Shown: piece by piece, positions 36,616-49,737 of the stretch | How positions within the stretch are numbered: position 1 is the first letter of the stretch | How the letters are laid out: the number at the start of each line of letters is the position of its first letter | Source of the DNA: Nematostella vectensis | Taxonomy: Eukaryota > Cnidaria > Anthozoa > Actiniaria > Edwardsiidae | Direction: 5' to 3' | Length of the DNA: 64,000 bases | Assembly: GCF_932526225.1 (NCBI RefSeq) | Contig: NC_064043.1 | Coordinates: 9,336,821-9,400,820, forward strand | The notes under the pieces: generated by a model | Databases searched by the model: none | Told to the model about the DNA's origin: nothing | Seen by the model: only the letters and a program-made list of their open reading frames with translations | Translations under genes and position numbers: made by a program

Positions 36616-37050
36616 GGTTAGACCCCCTCCTGAAGTGCCACTATTATCATAGTGAATCAGGAGGGTCCTTCACGTCTCGCTAGGGGGTACTCAACAGCCT
36701 AACAGCGCCTCCTCATGACGACCTCTCTTGAAATATTCAACGTAAAAGTTAGGTCTGATATGTTGGCTGTGCAGAACCCTTAGCATCTTTTGGGATTTTT
36801 AGATGTCAAGTATTTCGTGTTTTTTTATGGTTGTTAGTTTACGAGTGAAAATAATGTAAACGTGGAAAAATTTCTCTCCCGCGCATTTTTATTGCGCGCA
36901 AATATAAAAATAAAAACTAAAATAAACGTCTTTTGAATATAAGCCATTACTGTAGTAAAGCACCAAATGTAATTTCGTTGGTTTGAATGCAGTCTACCGT
37001 CTATCCGTGGGCAGATGCAGAATAACGTATAATGGTTTCCATTTTTTTAA

Positions 37051-37489
37051 GGTACAGTAATACGAGCAGAAAATGGTACAACTTTTGTGGCAACAAAATA
37101 AGTTTGCAAGTGCCGTTGCGCGTTTTACTACCGGCGCGCCAACTTTCGTCGCAGCAATTTTTTTGTTGCAAGTTGAAAAATTTTGCTGCAGAAAGTAGAA
37201 GATGGTTTTACTCTTTGCAACAAAACTCGGAGATGTAGTCCGTATTACTACATCAACCCAACTTGTCTCACAGGAAAAAGACGTCAAGCATAACGCAAGC
37301 AGTTGCAATAAAATTTGTGATTGGTTGAACGAAAGTAACACATCAGTGTCACGGAGGAAAACGACTGCGGATCAACAACAAGTCTATCTTTTGCTGCGCC
37401 GGTAGTAAAACGCGCAACATCGCCTTCGAACTTTTTTTGCAAATGCTGCCACAAAAGTTGTACGATTTTGTTGCTCGTATTACCGTACC
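37051..37489. mobile_element. Inverted-repeat element, possible TTAA target
   Basis: 439 bp with arms of about 95 bp: GGTACAGTAATACGAGCA at the left and its diverged complement at the right. Further blocks (TACAACTTTTGTGGCA, GCGCGTTTTACTACCGGCG) occur in both arms. TTAA precedes the left end and TTTA follows the right, compatible with a mutated TTAA duplication. No coding capacity. Confidence 0.75.
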
Positions 37490-38522
37490 TTTATAAAATT
37501 CAGCTTCTTTGCTTGTTCTAAAAGAAGAGAATATTGGAATATTTGATTACCTGCTTATAGGGAGGGGTCGTTTTATTTCTTTTTCCGTTTTGGTAGGTTT
37601 TTTGGTGCGGTTTTGCGGTTTCTTAAAACAAAGCGTTTTCTGGCTTTTCGCAAAACTCTGTTGCATTTTTAGCGGGTTGTTTTGACATTTTCTTTGTTAT
37701 GTCGTTACATGTGACGTCATATGCGTGTGTGACGTTTATAGTGTCAATAGCTTGTAGCCGCCGTTAAAGGGGATTGTTATCTTGTTTAAATATTACCAGC
37801 TGGTATTAAATTGTTGAATTACCTTATGGAAAAGTACCTAACTGAATATTATGTTTGTTTTTACTGTTTTAGCGAATCTGACATTCAACATCTGCGTATA
37901 ATCTTGTTTCCAAATGTCCTAAGTCATATTGTTCAGTGTTCACGATCTTTTAGAACCAGCTGGGTTTTCGGAGCCCGCAAGCATGCAGAGATTCGACCAG
38001 CCAACAACTGGCGTTGGGTTCACGCCCCTTGATCTCTTCAAAGTGAGCTAGTTTTAGTTCCAAATTTATTTCAAAGTAAGGGTTTATGCGCACATGTGAT
38101 TTAGGGCTTTTTGGTCATTTATCCTTGACTTCTGTATAATGTGTGACTCTTGAGCCGCTTATCTCCCGCGATCCATTTCAGGGCTTAGTAATTAATCACC
38201 ATTTAATGTATTCTCTTTACGTTGGCCAGAAGCCTCCTTAGGGACAATGATAAATGCGTGGAGAAAAGATTAACGGATCACTTTCATGTTCAGTACACAA
38301 TGAGAGAACTACCGATCGTGACAAAACCTCTTCAATTTACCATTATTTGTAAACTATATTTAAAGGTTTTAAAAAAGGGAAGAAAAAGTATCTACTTGTT
38401 ATGGGATAGTGACCGATGAAGATGCTTTGAAGATGATAAGCGGATAATACGAAAAGTATTACGGAGAACAATATTATGAACGGCATGGTTAGGAGACGGG
38501 TCGCACGCAAACGCTAAGCATT

Positions 38523-38752
38523 CCACAGTTCTAATGATGAGCGTTGCTTGTTTCTTGAGCTCAGTCGACCACAGTTCTAATGATGAGCGTTGCTTGTTTC
38601 TTGAGCTCAGTCGACCACAGTTCTAATGATGAGCGTTGCTTGTTTCTTGAGCTCAGTCGACCACAGTTCTAATGATGAGCGTTGCTTGTTTCTTGAGCTC
38701 AGTCGACCACAGTTCTAATGATGAGCGTTGCTTGTTTCTTGAGCTCAGTCGA
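38523..38752. repeat. Perfect 46-bp tandem repeat, 5 copies
   Basis: Five identical units beginning CCACAGTTCTAATGATGAGC and ending GAGCTCAGTCGA. Absence of any difference implies very recent amplification, or an assembly artefact. Confidence 0.95.
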
Positions 38753-41700
38753 TTGTCTCGTGCAGACGTGCACATTTCACGCCCGACTCAAAATCACAGC
38801 ACAATATTAGCGGTTCGCGATATAGAAACATGCCCTCTTGTACATTACCACTGGTCGCTAATCCGTCATCTCGGGTTCTATTAGTTCTCTTATCCGTTAA
38901 ATTACCAAGATACGGATCTTTAATATGGCCTTAACGTCACTTAGTTATGTGCTGTCGTCCCGCTGGTTTTCCAAATACACTGGAGAAATAAATCTGGCTC
39001 ACGGAACTCGGATATCGACTTGCACAACTGATGTTTTCTATTTAGATTCGCTGAAAACGCCGGAAAATCTTCATGGAGATTTTTGTGGTCTCGGTGCGTA
39101 TTCTTTTGGAAAGAGCGACTAGGACATTTCCCAGAAGGCCAAGCGCGCAGAGATCGATCAATTTTCTTCGGAAGCTGTATTCAATAGAAATTCAATTATC
39201 GATGGGCGAATAGTCATTCAGTTGTGTGAAGTCCGGCTGCGAAATGACCGTGAATTTACTGCGAGCGGGAGCCAGGTAATTATTGACGAATGTTAGCTAT
39301 ATTAATCTGTGAAGCGAGAAATGCGAGCGAAGGTTTTGATTTGACTCTCAAGTGACAACGTAAACCTGGTTGGCAAACGCGCCAAGTAAACAAAAAGAAG
39401 ATCGGTAGAAACAATCTTTAGAAGGATGTGATTGCGATTTCTGTAAACTAGTGAAATTTGTATAGTGAAAGGAGACAGTTCCGACATCCGGAAACAACAT
39501 TTTGCGCGTACAGTACATCAAAAGTGCAAAAGTGAAAACATCGAGCCCAATTGAGATTATTTGCGATTCTACGGTCGAAGACAAACAAAAGATTTTATTC
39601 TATTTTTGACGAATGCTTGTTTCTAATAAAGAATGTCATAGTGACATTTTCAAAAGCAGCCTTTGGTACTGACGGTTTTAAATATCTAATTATGGAAATG
39701 TGATTTTTTGAGAGAACGCTCGCAGTTTTTGTTTGGGAAAATCCCCCGTTAACTTTAGATAATCTTTTCTAAAGCCTCCAGTTGTTGATAGAAGATTCCG
39801 ATTAACATGTACCGATTTTTTTACAGAGTTGCATTTGTGTTTCGGTACGGATTCCGAGAAAATGTTTTTTCTTTGTTTCATGAAAAAAAAGAGGTTTTTC
39901 TTCAAGATAGAAAATCTAATAGCACTTACAACAGTGGGATCTCTATATGAGTCTAACGAAGCACTCTACTTTCCCGCGCTTCCCGCCTGAGGATTTCTAT
40001 TTGTGGTGTACCTGATCCTTCTGATATGAATTTTTTATTCTTATGGAGAAAAATACTGGAACGTTTATTTTAGACCACATTTTATTAGTCGGCCAAATAA
40101 ACTAAGAGAAGTAACAAAGGTTTGTTTGAATGTTTGTTCGAGCTGAGTAGCAATCACTTGGTATACGTTTTGACGTGAGTTTGTCAAAGCAATAAAGTCG
40201 GTGAGGCACTCTTGGGGGTTTCAATCAAAGACTAAACAAAACATATCAATGAGTCGACTAGCACAGTAAACCAAGGCGTTTGGGCTTACAATATCGTTGT
40301 TTTAAGCCACGCATTACAGGGAAGGATAACGGCGTTACTCAAGAGGCTTCCAGCGTCGTTTTGATTATTGCTATTTTTTGTTTTTAACATGATGAAAAAC
40401 ATTACCATGAGCACTAAATTGAATTGTATTCTCAATCTGTAAGACCTTTTGGCATATTTTAAGTTATCTCTTAAGATATAAGCTCTTGCCCTCTGAATTT
40501 TATCGACACTAACATCGGATGATAATTTCAAAATAGTAAACAGATGCCTTAAAATTATTTATTTCGCTTTTAAAACAGGGCGTACAAAAACGATGGTACC
40601 ATCAGAGGTGGATTTATTCAGATTCTGAAGTGAAGTTAAAAAATGGATTACTGCTAGCTGTGTTTAAAATACCATATAATGAACTACGTAAATTGTATGT
40701 CAAATTAGCTGGCTTTCTCAATGACACTTTGCGGTCAGAATTTTATCCGCGTGTTTCAAGGTAAGAATTTTCTTCGTTAGTGTACAAGCTAATGTAAAAT
40801 GTAAAAATTGCATTTTTCAAGTATCGCTTTACGCTATTTTCACTTCCGTTGTTAAAAGAAAGAAACGTGGGGGAAAATACGAACACGAAAAACTTTAATT
40901 ACACATAGAAAATGATTTTAGGGCAACAGTTATTGATTGCTAAAAAATAGAAATATTCTTGTACAATATTTATGATATTTGCATCCGTTCTTTTATCACA
41001 AGATATACATAGCCATGCCTTATATTTTTATTTTACACCATTTTGCCATAGGGATCAAAACAAAGAAGAAAGCCTAATGTCTTCCTTTATACACAAATCT
41101 TTTATTGCCATAGAAAAAAATACACGTTCCTTTATAAGAATCAAGCTTTCGTTTAAAAGCTTTTAAAAAAAAGTCGAAAGGAAAATTTCCGAATTCTACC
41201 GAGGAAGTGCTGTTTATGAAACATTTTAATTTGTAAATACAATTTTTAATTTAATGTGTTGTGTGGGAGGCATGCCTTAATAGTAAATTTATCCATATGA
41301 AGGTCCATGATTGACAGGCTGTATTCCAAAGGGGTATTTTTTTTTTAATTGAAATTAGCATGCGAGAGAGTTGGCTACTAGTCTAGTCGTTTATAATGTT
41401 TGATAAGACGTGTTTTCTTCCCCGACATAGGTTGATAGGTGACTCTCATTTACGCTTTTTGTGTACTCAGGGGGCGTACACTAAAAGCAACCGCTTTATC
41501 AAATACAAAGAAAACTACCGACTTTACTGCTAATGCAGACAAAATGCTAAATAGCCGAGGTTGCCTGTGCTATTACGTTCGATGTCAGATGTTCCTCTAA
41601 TTGCTTCCTTTATTCCTATAAATGTCTTTTCTGGGATTATTAGTTGCCTTTTAGTATCAAGAAAAGTGCGATGACAATAGGGTGGTGGTTTGAGTTTAGC

Positions 41701-44436
41701 ATTTCGTTAAAAATGCGCGAATCTTAATATTAATAAAATCTTGATAATTAAAAAGCATACAATTTTTTATCTAAAGAAACCAGAATAATCTGGACAAAAT
41801 GGCGAACAATGTTTCTTTTCTTTCTGGAAGTAGACTTTAAAATGTATATTTGTAGCGACAGGTTTGTGATATTTTCATATTTGAAAATTTGATATTTTCT
41901 TGTTATTCACCATCATCTCGTGATAGTTTATTTTTTGCTTTTTTTATCGTAAACCACAAGAAATTTGTGAAAGGAAACAAGCGAGCGCTTTCAATTACCG
42001 GGGAGACTAAAGTCTTAAAATCATGCATTTCAAGAAGTTTTTCGCCAAAATATTTGACAAAACATCTAATTTTTTATACCCTCAAGGAAGAGGTCGGGAT
42101 GTAAGTTTCTTTTTTTTTTTTTCATAAGTTTTGCTAGTGAGTTATGGGGGACTTGATTTACTATAGTTACTGTGACAAAGTTTGTCGTTTGTAGCGTAGT
42201 TACTAATTATACGTTTGCAAAAATGTACAAAAAACTGCAGTTGAGAAAATACGTTTGTTTTGTCACTGACCTACGTATACCATATATTGGGACGATGAAT
42301 ATAAAATAAGTCTATCATTCTGCTGAATTGTCAGTAGAGTCAAAAGTGAGACACATTACACACAAAGTTGTTGTGAGTAATGCGTTCTGTTTGTCATGGA
42401 AACGACTTGAAGGGGCTTGCCTTCCCAGAATGCATTTCCTTTTTGTTTCCATCATTACAATGCATTTCCTTTTTGTTTCGATCATTACGAAGCCTAAGCC
42501 ATATGCGGAACATTTTTGCGACTTTTCAAAACTCTTCTATTAAGTTTTGAGCCTTCCAGCCGTTCAGAACAAATGTTTAGATTTTTACTAGTGACTTCAA
42601 AGTCCTTGTCTCCCATGATGCTCTGCAAGACGCCTGTTCATGTTTCACCTAGGATGCTTGCGGCTTTTTGCAGTGGTTTGGGGTCGCCGTTGTTCTGGCA
42701 CGCCACTATCTCAAGCGTCACTGATAATTAACCTAAACATGTTACTGACTGTTGAGAGGAAGACATTTATAGAAACACAGCATCGACCAATGTGACTTAA
42801 GCATTTGGCGTGTGCTTTTTTCGTAGGTTATGATATAGTCGTATTTTTAGTTTCATTGCTTTTCTTTTTGGACCCCCATTAAGATGATAACCTGTAGTAG
42901 CGACTCATTTAGCACGGTTCCTAGGATGGCCATTCTATTTGTTTTACAGTGAAAAGCAGGTGCTTGCTCACAAATGATATGGCTTTTGATTATTCTAACA
43001 GACGCTACCCCACGTAATTTACGATCTATTTTAAAGTAACCAGGGCCCATAGCGTTATAAAAACTAACGCGAGTTATTTGTTTTTTTTTTATGAACATTT
43101 GATATTGATAGTAAAAATTGTTAGCTGTCGAAACCAAAGAAACAATTAATAAAGCTTAAAATTCTTAACTTACCGTGAGTGATTGTTCATTCACTTCAAG
43201 CAGCGTCCATTTCATAGCGAACTCCGAATTCGATTAGAAAAATTCTTGAATCATTATTTTTCATTTTAATTAATAGTGAAAAGATATTGATCAAGAAAGC
43301 ATTTGGCGAAATTCCATAACGGGAGTTTTTTTTTTTTTTTTTTGGAAAGATGAACGAAGGAGAAGGAGGTAGAGAAGCTTCTACAAAACATTCAGCCGAA
43401 CCATGAATAACGTAACTTCCATAAGATTAACACCGTTTTATTTCCTTCCCAGCAGGTGCTCTGTGACTTTAGACGTTTTCAAACAAAAGAAATTGCATTT
43501 TTTTCTAAATTTCTAGAGAAAACATACGGGTTGTGGCTTTGAAGACCTGTGTTTATTTAAGTTTGTTGACATTTGAGTTTTCCTTGTTTGAACACCTAGC
43601 TTCTGTCTATATACTTGTCAAACGGTTTCGCCAGTAACCCATGTGTTAAACAAATTGAAGAATTCGCTATGGAAAAAAATGTGAAAAATTGGGATAATTT
43701 ATTCATCGGGTTCTATGTAAATTACCAATAATCACGTCTCATCAGATTCAACCCTACTTTGCAGCACAATTCTTCGTTATCCCTCAAACTAATAAACAAA
43801 TTCCCGATAATTACAGCGAATGTTATAAAACTTTTATGGGAAATTTAAAGGAGCGAGCTGTGAGATGACTTAACAGACTATACAAGCAAACTCCGGCATG
43901 ACATGATATTAGATCTCAACTAAGTCCGGCAAACTTGAAGGCTTAAATAAGTAATGAAGTGGCTTGAACCCTGTATAACCGCAGAACGGGTAAGCTGTCG
44001 ACGCATTTCAGTAAAATTTGACTGAGAAGTGTGGCGAATGTTATGTGTCAAATCGTGAAATTTGTGGAGTTGTATGGTTTTGATATTGGGCGCGTACAGA
44101 TAGGTCTATTGGTATCTCGGGATCGGATTATGCAAAATATCGGTGTTGAATTGTTTTTAATCATTTCTCGGTGAAATCCCACCACGGCACCTGCCGTTAA
44201 TGCAACTTTTTACATGTCTACAGAACGCGCAAAGCTGATATTACTCTGTTGATGAGACTGTATGTTATTGCCTTGCAGCAAGCAGCCGTTATACAAGGGC
44301 TGCCATTAGCATGGATGTTTTTCAAAGGAGAAGAAGTAGCAACTCGAGCCGGCTCATCTTAGATCTCGACATCTGGATAATATCTTTGAATCCCCATAAC
44401 AGCCATGAGATATCACTCATGCTCGAGGCGTCCATC

Positions 44437-44444
44437 TATATAAG
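44437..44444 (+). promoter_or_regulatory. Putative TATA box of GPCR gene
   Basis: TATATAAG lies 80 bp upstream of the ATG at 44524, a plausible distance for a short leader. Support is positional only. Confidence 0.4.
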
Positions 44445-44523
44445 ATACTATTAGGATTTAACCCTTGCTTCCCCACATGTGAAGGACGAATCGTAGTACT
44501 TCCAAGGCTGTGGTTTAGACTTT

Positions 44524-46857
44524 ATGGATGGAAATACAACAGGAAAAAAGGATGTCCTCCCTGGTGAGTTTCCACAGCAGGCCGTTATCGGTTTGATGTT
44601 TTTCTTTAGCATAACCGACATTACAAACATCATCGGTAACACGTTGGTTTTAGCTATAGTGTTTGGGAATTCCCGCCTACAAACGAACACAAACATCTTT
44701 ATCACGAATCTTTGCCTCGTGGATCTGATTTCCGGCATTCTCTTGATGCCCATGGTTATGAACGCTTTGGTGACCAATGAAGCAATGGCTGGAAGACTCT
44801 GTGAATTTAGTGCGTTTATCGACGCTATATATTCCACGGGCTCTTCACTCACCATCGCTACCATAGCCGTCGATCGCTATCATTCCATCGTGAACTGCCT
44901 TTACTACGAAACAATCGTCACGCATAAAAGGACTGTTTTAGCTATAATATGGATTTGGGTGCAAACGCTTGTTATCTCGATCTGCCCCATTCTAGGCTGG
45001 GGGACTTATTCGTTTGACCCGCATCAACTCAAGTGCTCTCTGCAGCTTCCGGATAAGCATGGATTTCTTTACTTTTTGACAAGCACGAGTGTTGTCCTTC
45101 CGTATACTATGCTGGTTTTCTGCTACACTCAGATCCACTTAGTCGCGAGACGACACGCTAGAAGCATGGTCGCCATACAAATCCATGATACTGGAAGACG
45201 CATCAAATCCATATCCTCGCGCAAGACAAAACTTGTGTACCTAGTGGTCGGTCTGTATAGTGTTTGCTGGTTGCCTTACTACAGTATACAAGTTTTACAG
45301 AGCACCATGCCCGGCTTGGGTATTCCCTCAGTCGTGGTAACGCTCGCGACCGCCTTATCTTTGTTGAACGGTTCATGTAACCCCTTTTTATACGCTCTTA
45401 TCACGAGTCATTATCGCGTGGGTCTGCGTAGGCTTTATCGGCGCTGGAAAAGACGGGTGGGAAGGACTAACGTCTCCCCCTCTGTTGACCCTTCTAAGAG
45501 CTCCTGGTCGTTCTCCAGGCCTATTTCTAGCTTGTATCGGTTTCTGCAAGACCAACAGGATACAGGGATCACTCTGAAATGCGTTGCGCCCATCAACGAG
45601 AGTTCAATCGCTGGGGTGAGCGGACTGCACGAAGGGAGTAAGGTTAGTCTACGAGCGTCTACTCCTGATAGGTCGGAAAAACAAGTGTTACTAAAACCCA
45701 CTGGACAAACTCTACAGTTGCCTGATCATCATCGCAACCATCGCGTCAAAAAAGTCGCAAGCGCGGAGAAGTTAAACTACGCAAATGGGTGGACGCCATG
45801 CTTGACTGTCCCCGATCTTCATACTTTACCGCGAAAATCATCTAAAGCAAAGAGGAGGAGCAGAGATTTGGATTCAGAGGAGCACGTGACTTGCACAAAG
45901 CATCGCGTCGTGGATGAGAGGATAGATGAGATGGCGGAGATGGCGGAGATCGAAACTGACTCCAAGCCGAAAATAGGTAGCGAAAAGAAGGTGGGAGTTG
46001 CTGAGGCCGGGAAGGCGTGTAGGATATTAGTACGGGTTAAGGGAACCAATGATTATGATGTCCATATTACAATAATCAAGGGCGCTGGGGGTGTGACGAA
46101 GATTGAGTATGTGACCAGTCTTGAAGAACAATCCACAAAAGAGACACGTGAAGGGATTGAACATCGCGTAAGAATTAGCTCGAAGAGGACTAAAGATTGT
46201 GCTGTATCGGAGGAGAAATGTTCGGAGGGAAATAGCGAAAAAAATGAGCTCGACTGCTTGGCTTGGAAAAATAATACGGATATGGGTAATGGTGAGATAA
46301 AAGGAGATGTGGAAAATAAGGAACAGATGAGTTCCGGGACTGGTGAAAATGAGTATGAGTCCACGGCTAAAGAGAACCAAGGTGTTATTATAAGAGAGTC
46401 GCCCGGGAAGCAGAAAGGTGAATCAAATCATCAAAATTCTGGCGAGAAAAGAAATATAAATAGAGATTGTGGTATAGGGGAATCAATTAAATCAAATGTG
46501 GAACGGATTCCGGAAAAGGTGGAACGTGAAGACCAGAATACTTGTATTTTCAAATACAGTTCCACAAAAGCGAGATTAAAACGAATAGGGAAGCAGGCAA
46601 GAAAAATTAGTTGTAGTAGGGAGAGTGTAGCAAACGAGGGAGAGAAAAGGTTATCAGCAGACAGCAACGAAGATATTGAGTGTTTGGTCAATGAATGGGC
46701 TGATGAAGACGGTAATAGCGAATCGAGTCCTCTGAAAGATGCTGACAATACGCGAGACGACGGTACACCCGATGGGCAGGTTGAGGGATGTGACAATGAC
46801 ATGAATGAGTTGACGCAAGCGCCTCTTCTTGAACGCTCTAACTCGTCAGACAGCTAA
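44524..46857 (+). CDS. Class A (rhodopsin-like) GPCR with very long C-terminal tail, 777 aa
   Basis: Intronless frame from ATG 44524 to TAA 46855-46857. Seven membrane segments lie within residues about 20-290. Class A marks: GN in TM1 (38-39), LVD in TM2 (65-67), Cys93 and Cys171 for the TM3-ECL2 disulfide, DRY (117-119), CWLP in TM6 (248-251) and NPFLY in TM7 (286-290). N4 is a glycosylation sequon. There is no Lys six residues before NP, so it is not an opsin. The tail of about 485 residues is hydrophilic, Lys/Glu/Ser-rich and disordered. The GW..FD / VAR..ARS region around TM4-TM5 weakly recalls the ciliary orphan GPR161, but a tree is needed. Ligand unknown. Confidence 0.88.
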   Translation: MDGNTTGKKDVLPGEFPQQAVIGLMFFFSITDITNIIGNTLVLAIVFGNSRLQTNTNIFITNLCLVDLISGILLMPMVMNALVTNEAMAGRLCEFSAFIDAIYSTGSSLTIATIAVDRYHSIVNCLYYETIVTHKRTVLAIIWIWVQTLVISICPILGWGTYSFDPHQLKCSLQLPDKHGFLYFLTSTSVVLPYTMLVFCYTQIHLVARRHARSMVAIQIHDTGRRIKSISSRKTKLVYLVVGLYSVCWLPYYSIQVLQSTMPGLGIPSVVVTLATALSLLNGSCNPFLYALITSHYRVGLRRLYRRWKRRVGRTNVSPSVDPSKSSWSFSRPISSLYRFLQDQQDTGITLKCVAPINESSIAGVSGLHEGSKVSLRASTPDRSEKQVLLKPTGQTLQLPDHHRNHRVKKVASAEKLNYANGWTPCLTVPDLHTLPRKSSKAKRRSRDLDSEEHVTCTKHRVVDERIDEMAEMAEIETDSKPKIGSEKKVGVAEAGKACRILVRVKGTNDYDVHITIIKGAGGVTKIEYVTSLEEQSTKETREGIEHRVRISSKRTKDCAVSEEKCSEGNSEKNELDCLAWKNNTDMGNGEIKGDVENKEQMSSGTGENEYESTAKENQGVIIRESPGKQKGESNHQNSGEKRNINRDCGIGESIKSNVERIPEKVEREDQNTCIFKYSSTKARLKRIGKQARKISCSRESVANEGEKRLSADSNEDIECLVNEWADEDGNSESSPLKDADNTRDDGTPDGQVEGCDNDMNELTQAPLLERSNSSDS

Positions 46858-47070
46858 CACCGATAATACCAGCGCAGGCAGCTGGCGGTGGTGTATAGGA
46901 AAAAGATGGCAGATGGCATAGTAACGTCGAACAAGTCGTTACATTTTTTAGTCTTTCTATATTATTACATTCACCGGCGCTACATTTATGATCTTTACAT
47001 GAAGAACCCTAAAAAAACATAAATGCAGTGCATTGCGGGTAACATAGACTGGTCCTATTCAAGCTACACC

Positions 47071-47243
47071 TAAAGCCTGGTTCTCACTAGGACGCAAGCA
47101 CAAACGCAAGCGTGACACAAGTAAGAATCCGTCAAACATAAGCGCTAGAAAATCAAGCACGTCTACGTTCTCTTGCGTTTGCTCTTGTTTTCCAGTGAGA
47201 ATAACGTGCGTTACCCTTGCATCCAAGTGAGAACCAGCCTTTA
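47071..47243. mobile_element. MITE with AAAGCCTGGTTCTCACT ends
   Basis: 173 bp bounded by near-perfect inverted repeats of about 27 bp (AAAGSCTGGTTCTCACT.GGA.GCAAG). No coding capacity. Confidence 0.8.
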
Positions 47244-48303
47244 AAAACAAAGGATTTCTGAGGAAATGGAATAACCTTGAGTCAAAAAATGTCATCAGGG
47301 TAGTTTGCTTTAGGGCCAACCTGGTATGCCTTGCGTGACATTAGGTGTTGACTTGCGTGACACCAAATGTTGACTTGCGTGAGCTAGGCAACACGGGTAG
47401 TTCGAGCTCAGTCCTTCCCATACATTTTTGCCTGCCTCGCCCTTTTCTTGTCAGACAATGGGTACGAGTTATACACTAACAAAACCAACATAATGAGATC
47501 GCGACGCCTATATGAATGCCACTTCTACATCTATTATAAATAATGACTATTTATTTATGGCTCTCCTGTATATATCGCTTTCTCGCCGAACACCCACTCA
47601 TTAATGAAGGCGTCATACTCTTTAAGCGCTATCATGATGGAATTGGCTTCAGACTAACATGATTATAAGTTGCCTTTAACTATTCAAAGCGGGGGTGCAA
47701 CGCTGTTTGATGTCCACATCATGTGAGATTAATGAGTTTTTCTGTTCTAAAATAAATCATCTTAAACGCCGTTTGTCGTCTTCTGTGATAAGGGTTTCGC
47801 TCGAAGTGACGGGTCCATTTTGTCTGGCTATGATAGGAAGCAAGAGCGACGATATTTTCATTTTTCGCATATGATTCTCTGGCTTTACATGGTTTTCGTT
47901 GTTTTAGATTTTCCCTCGCTTTATAAAATAGTATAGATAAGCCCTTTATATCATAGAAACTTTCTGGCTTATTTGTAAGCTCTGCTTTTTGTTGTTGCTA
48001 TTATCCCGCCAAAAGCCGGAGAGCGCGCGAGTTTGCCACCAGCAAAAGTTTTTGGCCTCGCGAGGCAGTAAGCAAAGCGCACGCGTAAAACGGTGCCCTA
48101 GCCGTGTGCGCCGGGCTGGCGAAATTTGCCCCTTTATTCAATCAAAATTTGCCTAAAATCTTACTGCATACATATAAAAGGCAAATGTACTATCATGTAC
48201 GTCAAATCTTATCCTTTTCCATGATAACATACAGTCTATTGACAAAAGTTGTCGTCAACCGGCTTTGCGACTACGCGACAAGCCCGTATGTAAGCATGGG
48301 CTT

Positions 48304-48621
48304 GACAGTGCTGAAAATGTAAGACTAGTTCCAGTACTGCGCGCAACCAGCCTTTTTGTTTTAAAATGGCTGGGTTTTGCCGGCGAACCGTCACATTTTG
48401 GCGAATGCTAAGAAAACTAGACCAAACCTAAGGCTAAAATTTTCTTTATGACTCCCTCATTATCAAATAAATCTGTCATCTTTTGTACAGTATGGTTTTA
48501 ATGCTGTACAGTAAGTCAAAACAGCGACCGAAGTCAGCCTTTTGTACCTTTACTCGAACGATTCAACACAGAGTTTTTTTTGCCAGAACACGCGCATGCG
48601 CATACGTTATTCAGCACTGTC
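48304..48621. mobile_element. MITE, copy 2 (partner of 1-329)
   Basis: 318 bp with GACAGTGCTGAA / TTCAGCACTGTC ends, intact on both sides. It is reverse-complementary to 1-329. No clear target duplication. It carries GCGCATGCGC-like palindromic sequence near one end, as does copy 1. Confidence 0.85.
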
Positions 48622-49325
48622 CTCCAGGCATAGACGCTAATATATGCAAAGTTTTGTCAATCAACTGTATGAGTGCGCAATCCCCTCCCCTCAGACAATC
48701 CTGAGTAGCTTTTGTCAATTGTGAACCTTATCTATCATAAGAAGATTTACAAGTTTTCAAGGAAAATAATGAAATAGCACAATGCTGAACAGGGAAAATA
48801 AACAGTGGATGCCCATTTGTATATCGATTTTTGATACCCAAAAATGTTTGTATAAACAAACTTCATCGTTTACATGAAATCTGTACATTTTGATTTACGA
48901 AAAGTTTACTTTTTGATATAAAGTTGTGTATTTATTTGCTGTATTCAAAGATTGTTATTATTCTCTCGTTTGTTATCATTACGTAATCATGATTAATTAT
49001 AAATCATACTGAAAAATACTTACTGAAAACTGAACCGTTGAACGGCACAAACCTCGGAGCCTCTGCAGCTAAGTCTAATAAAATGTAATGTAATAAGCTT
49101 ATTATAAATTTCTCAGTATTTATATAATAAATAAAATATACAGCATGGATGGTTGTGCACAACTCGTGAATAAAAACCTTACGCTCGCACTTTGTAGCGA
49201 ATAAATAATGAAAGTGAAAGACGCAAGTCTATCACTTAACCCCTTCCAGCAAACTAACAAGTTCTACTTTGTACGATGGTTAATTTCAATCAATTAGTTG
49301 ATTAGTTAGAATGTCTTTGATGTCT

Positions 49326-49476
49326 AGAGTGGTTTTCAAAAACCATTATATACGTGATATACCATTTAGTTTATTTAGTACAAATACACTGTAATGTCTT
49401 TGTTATCTTTTGTTCTGGCTTGACTATTACATTTTGACTATTACATTTTGTTGCACAGGATTTTAAAAACCACTCT
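49326..49476. mobile_element. MITE family 2, copy B
   Basis: 151 bp with ends AGAGTGGTTTTCAAAAAC and TTTTAAAAACCACTCT; aligns with 11277-11445. Confidence 0.8.
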
Positions 49477-49737
49477 AATCAATTTGTATTTTTTCATATT
49501 ACATTGTAATTGAAGTTCTTCAAACCGCCTGTTAATAAACGATTTGCTGGCTGGCTCTCGTCCTAACCCGTTGTTATCTCGTTATTTAGAAAATAAATGT
49601 TTTCTTTTCAGTTGAGCGCAGAGAATTAGAATATAATTTAAGTGTCATGTATTAGAGCTCCGCTTTCAGGCAGTGTCTTAATCTTTACTTCAGGCACAGG
49701 TAGCCCAGTCTAACGGGTAAGAGCGAAGCTGAGTTTG

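Larger units (their letters stand above)
36616..44523. other. Large gene-poor interval
   Basis: No gene recognised across about 7.9 kb; all frames are short and show no domain. It holds the inverted-repeat element at 37051-37489, the 46-bp array at 38523-38752 and a small duplication at 42437-42488. The PUB gene 3' end probably lies near an AATAAA at about 36920. The GPCR 5' region occupies the right end. Confidence 0.5.
46858..49737. other. Intergenic region with MITEs
   Basis: No gene recognised. Contains MITEs at 47071-47243, 48304-48621 and 49326-49476. The rest is AT-rich without coding signal. Confidence 0.5.

Noticed and set aside
38925-39122. 65-codon plus-strand frame
   Set aside because: Short, no domain, no splice support.
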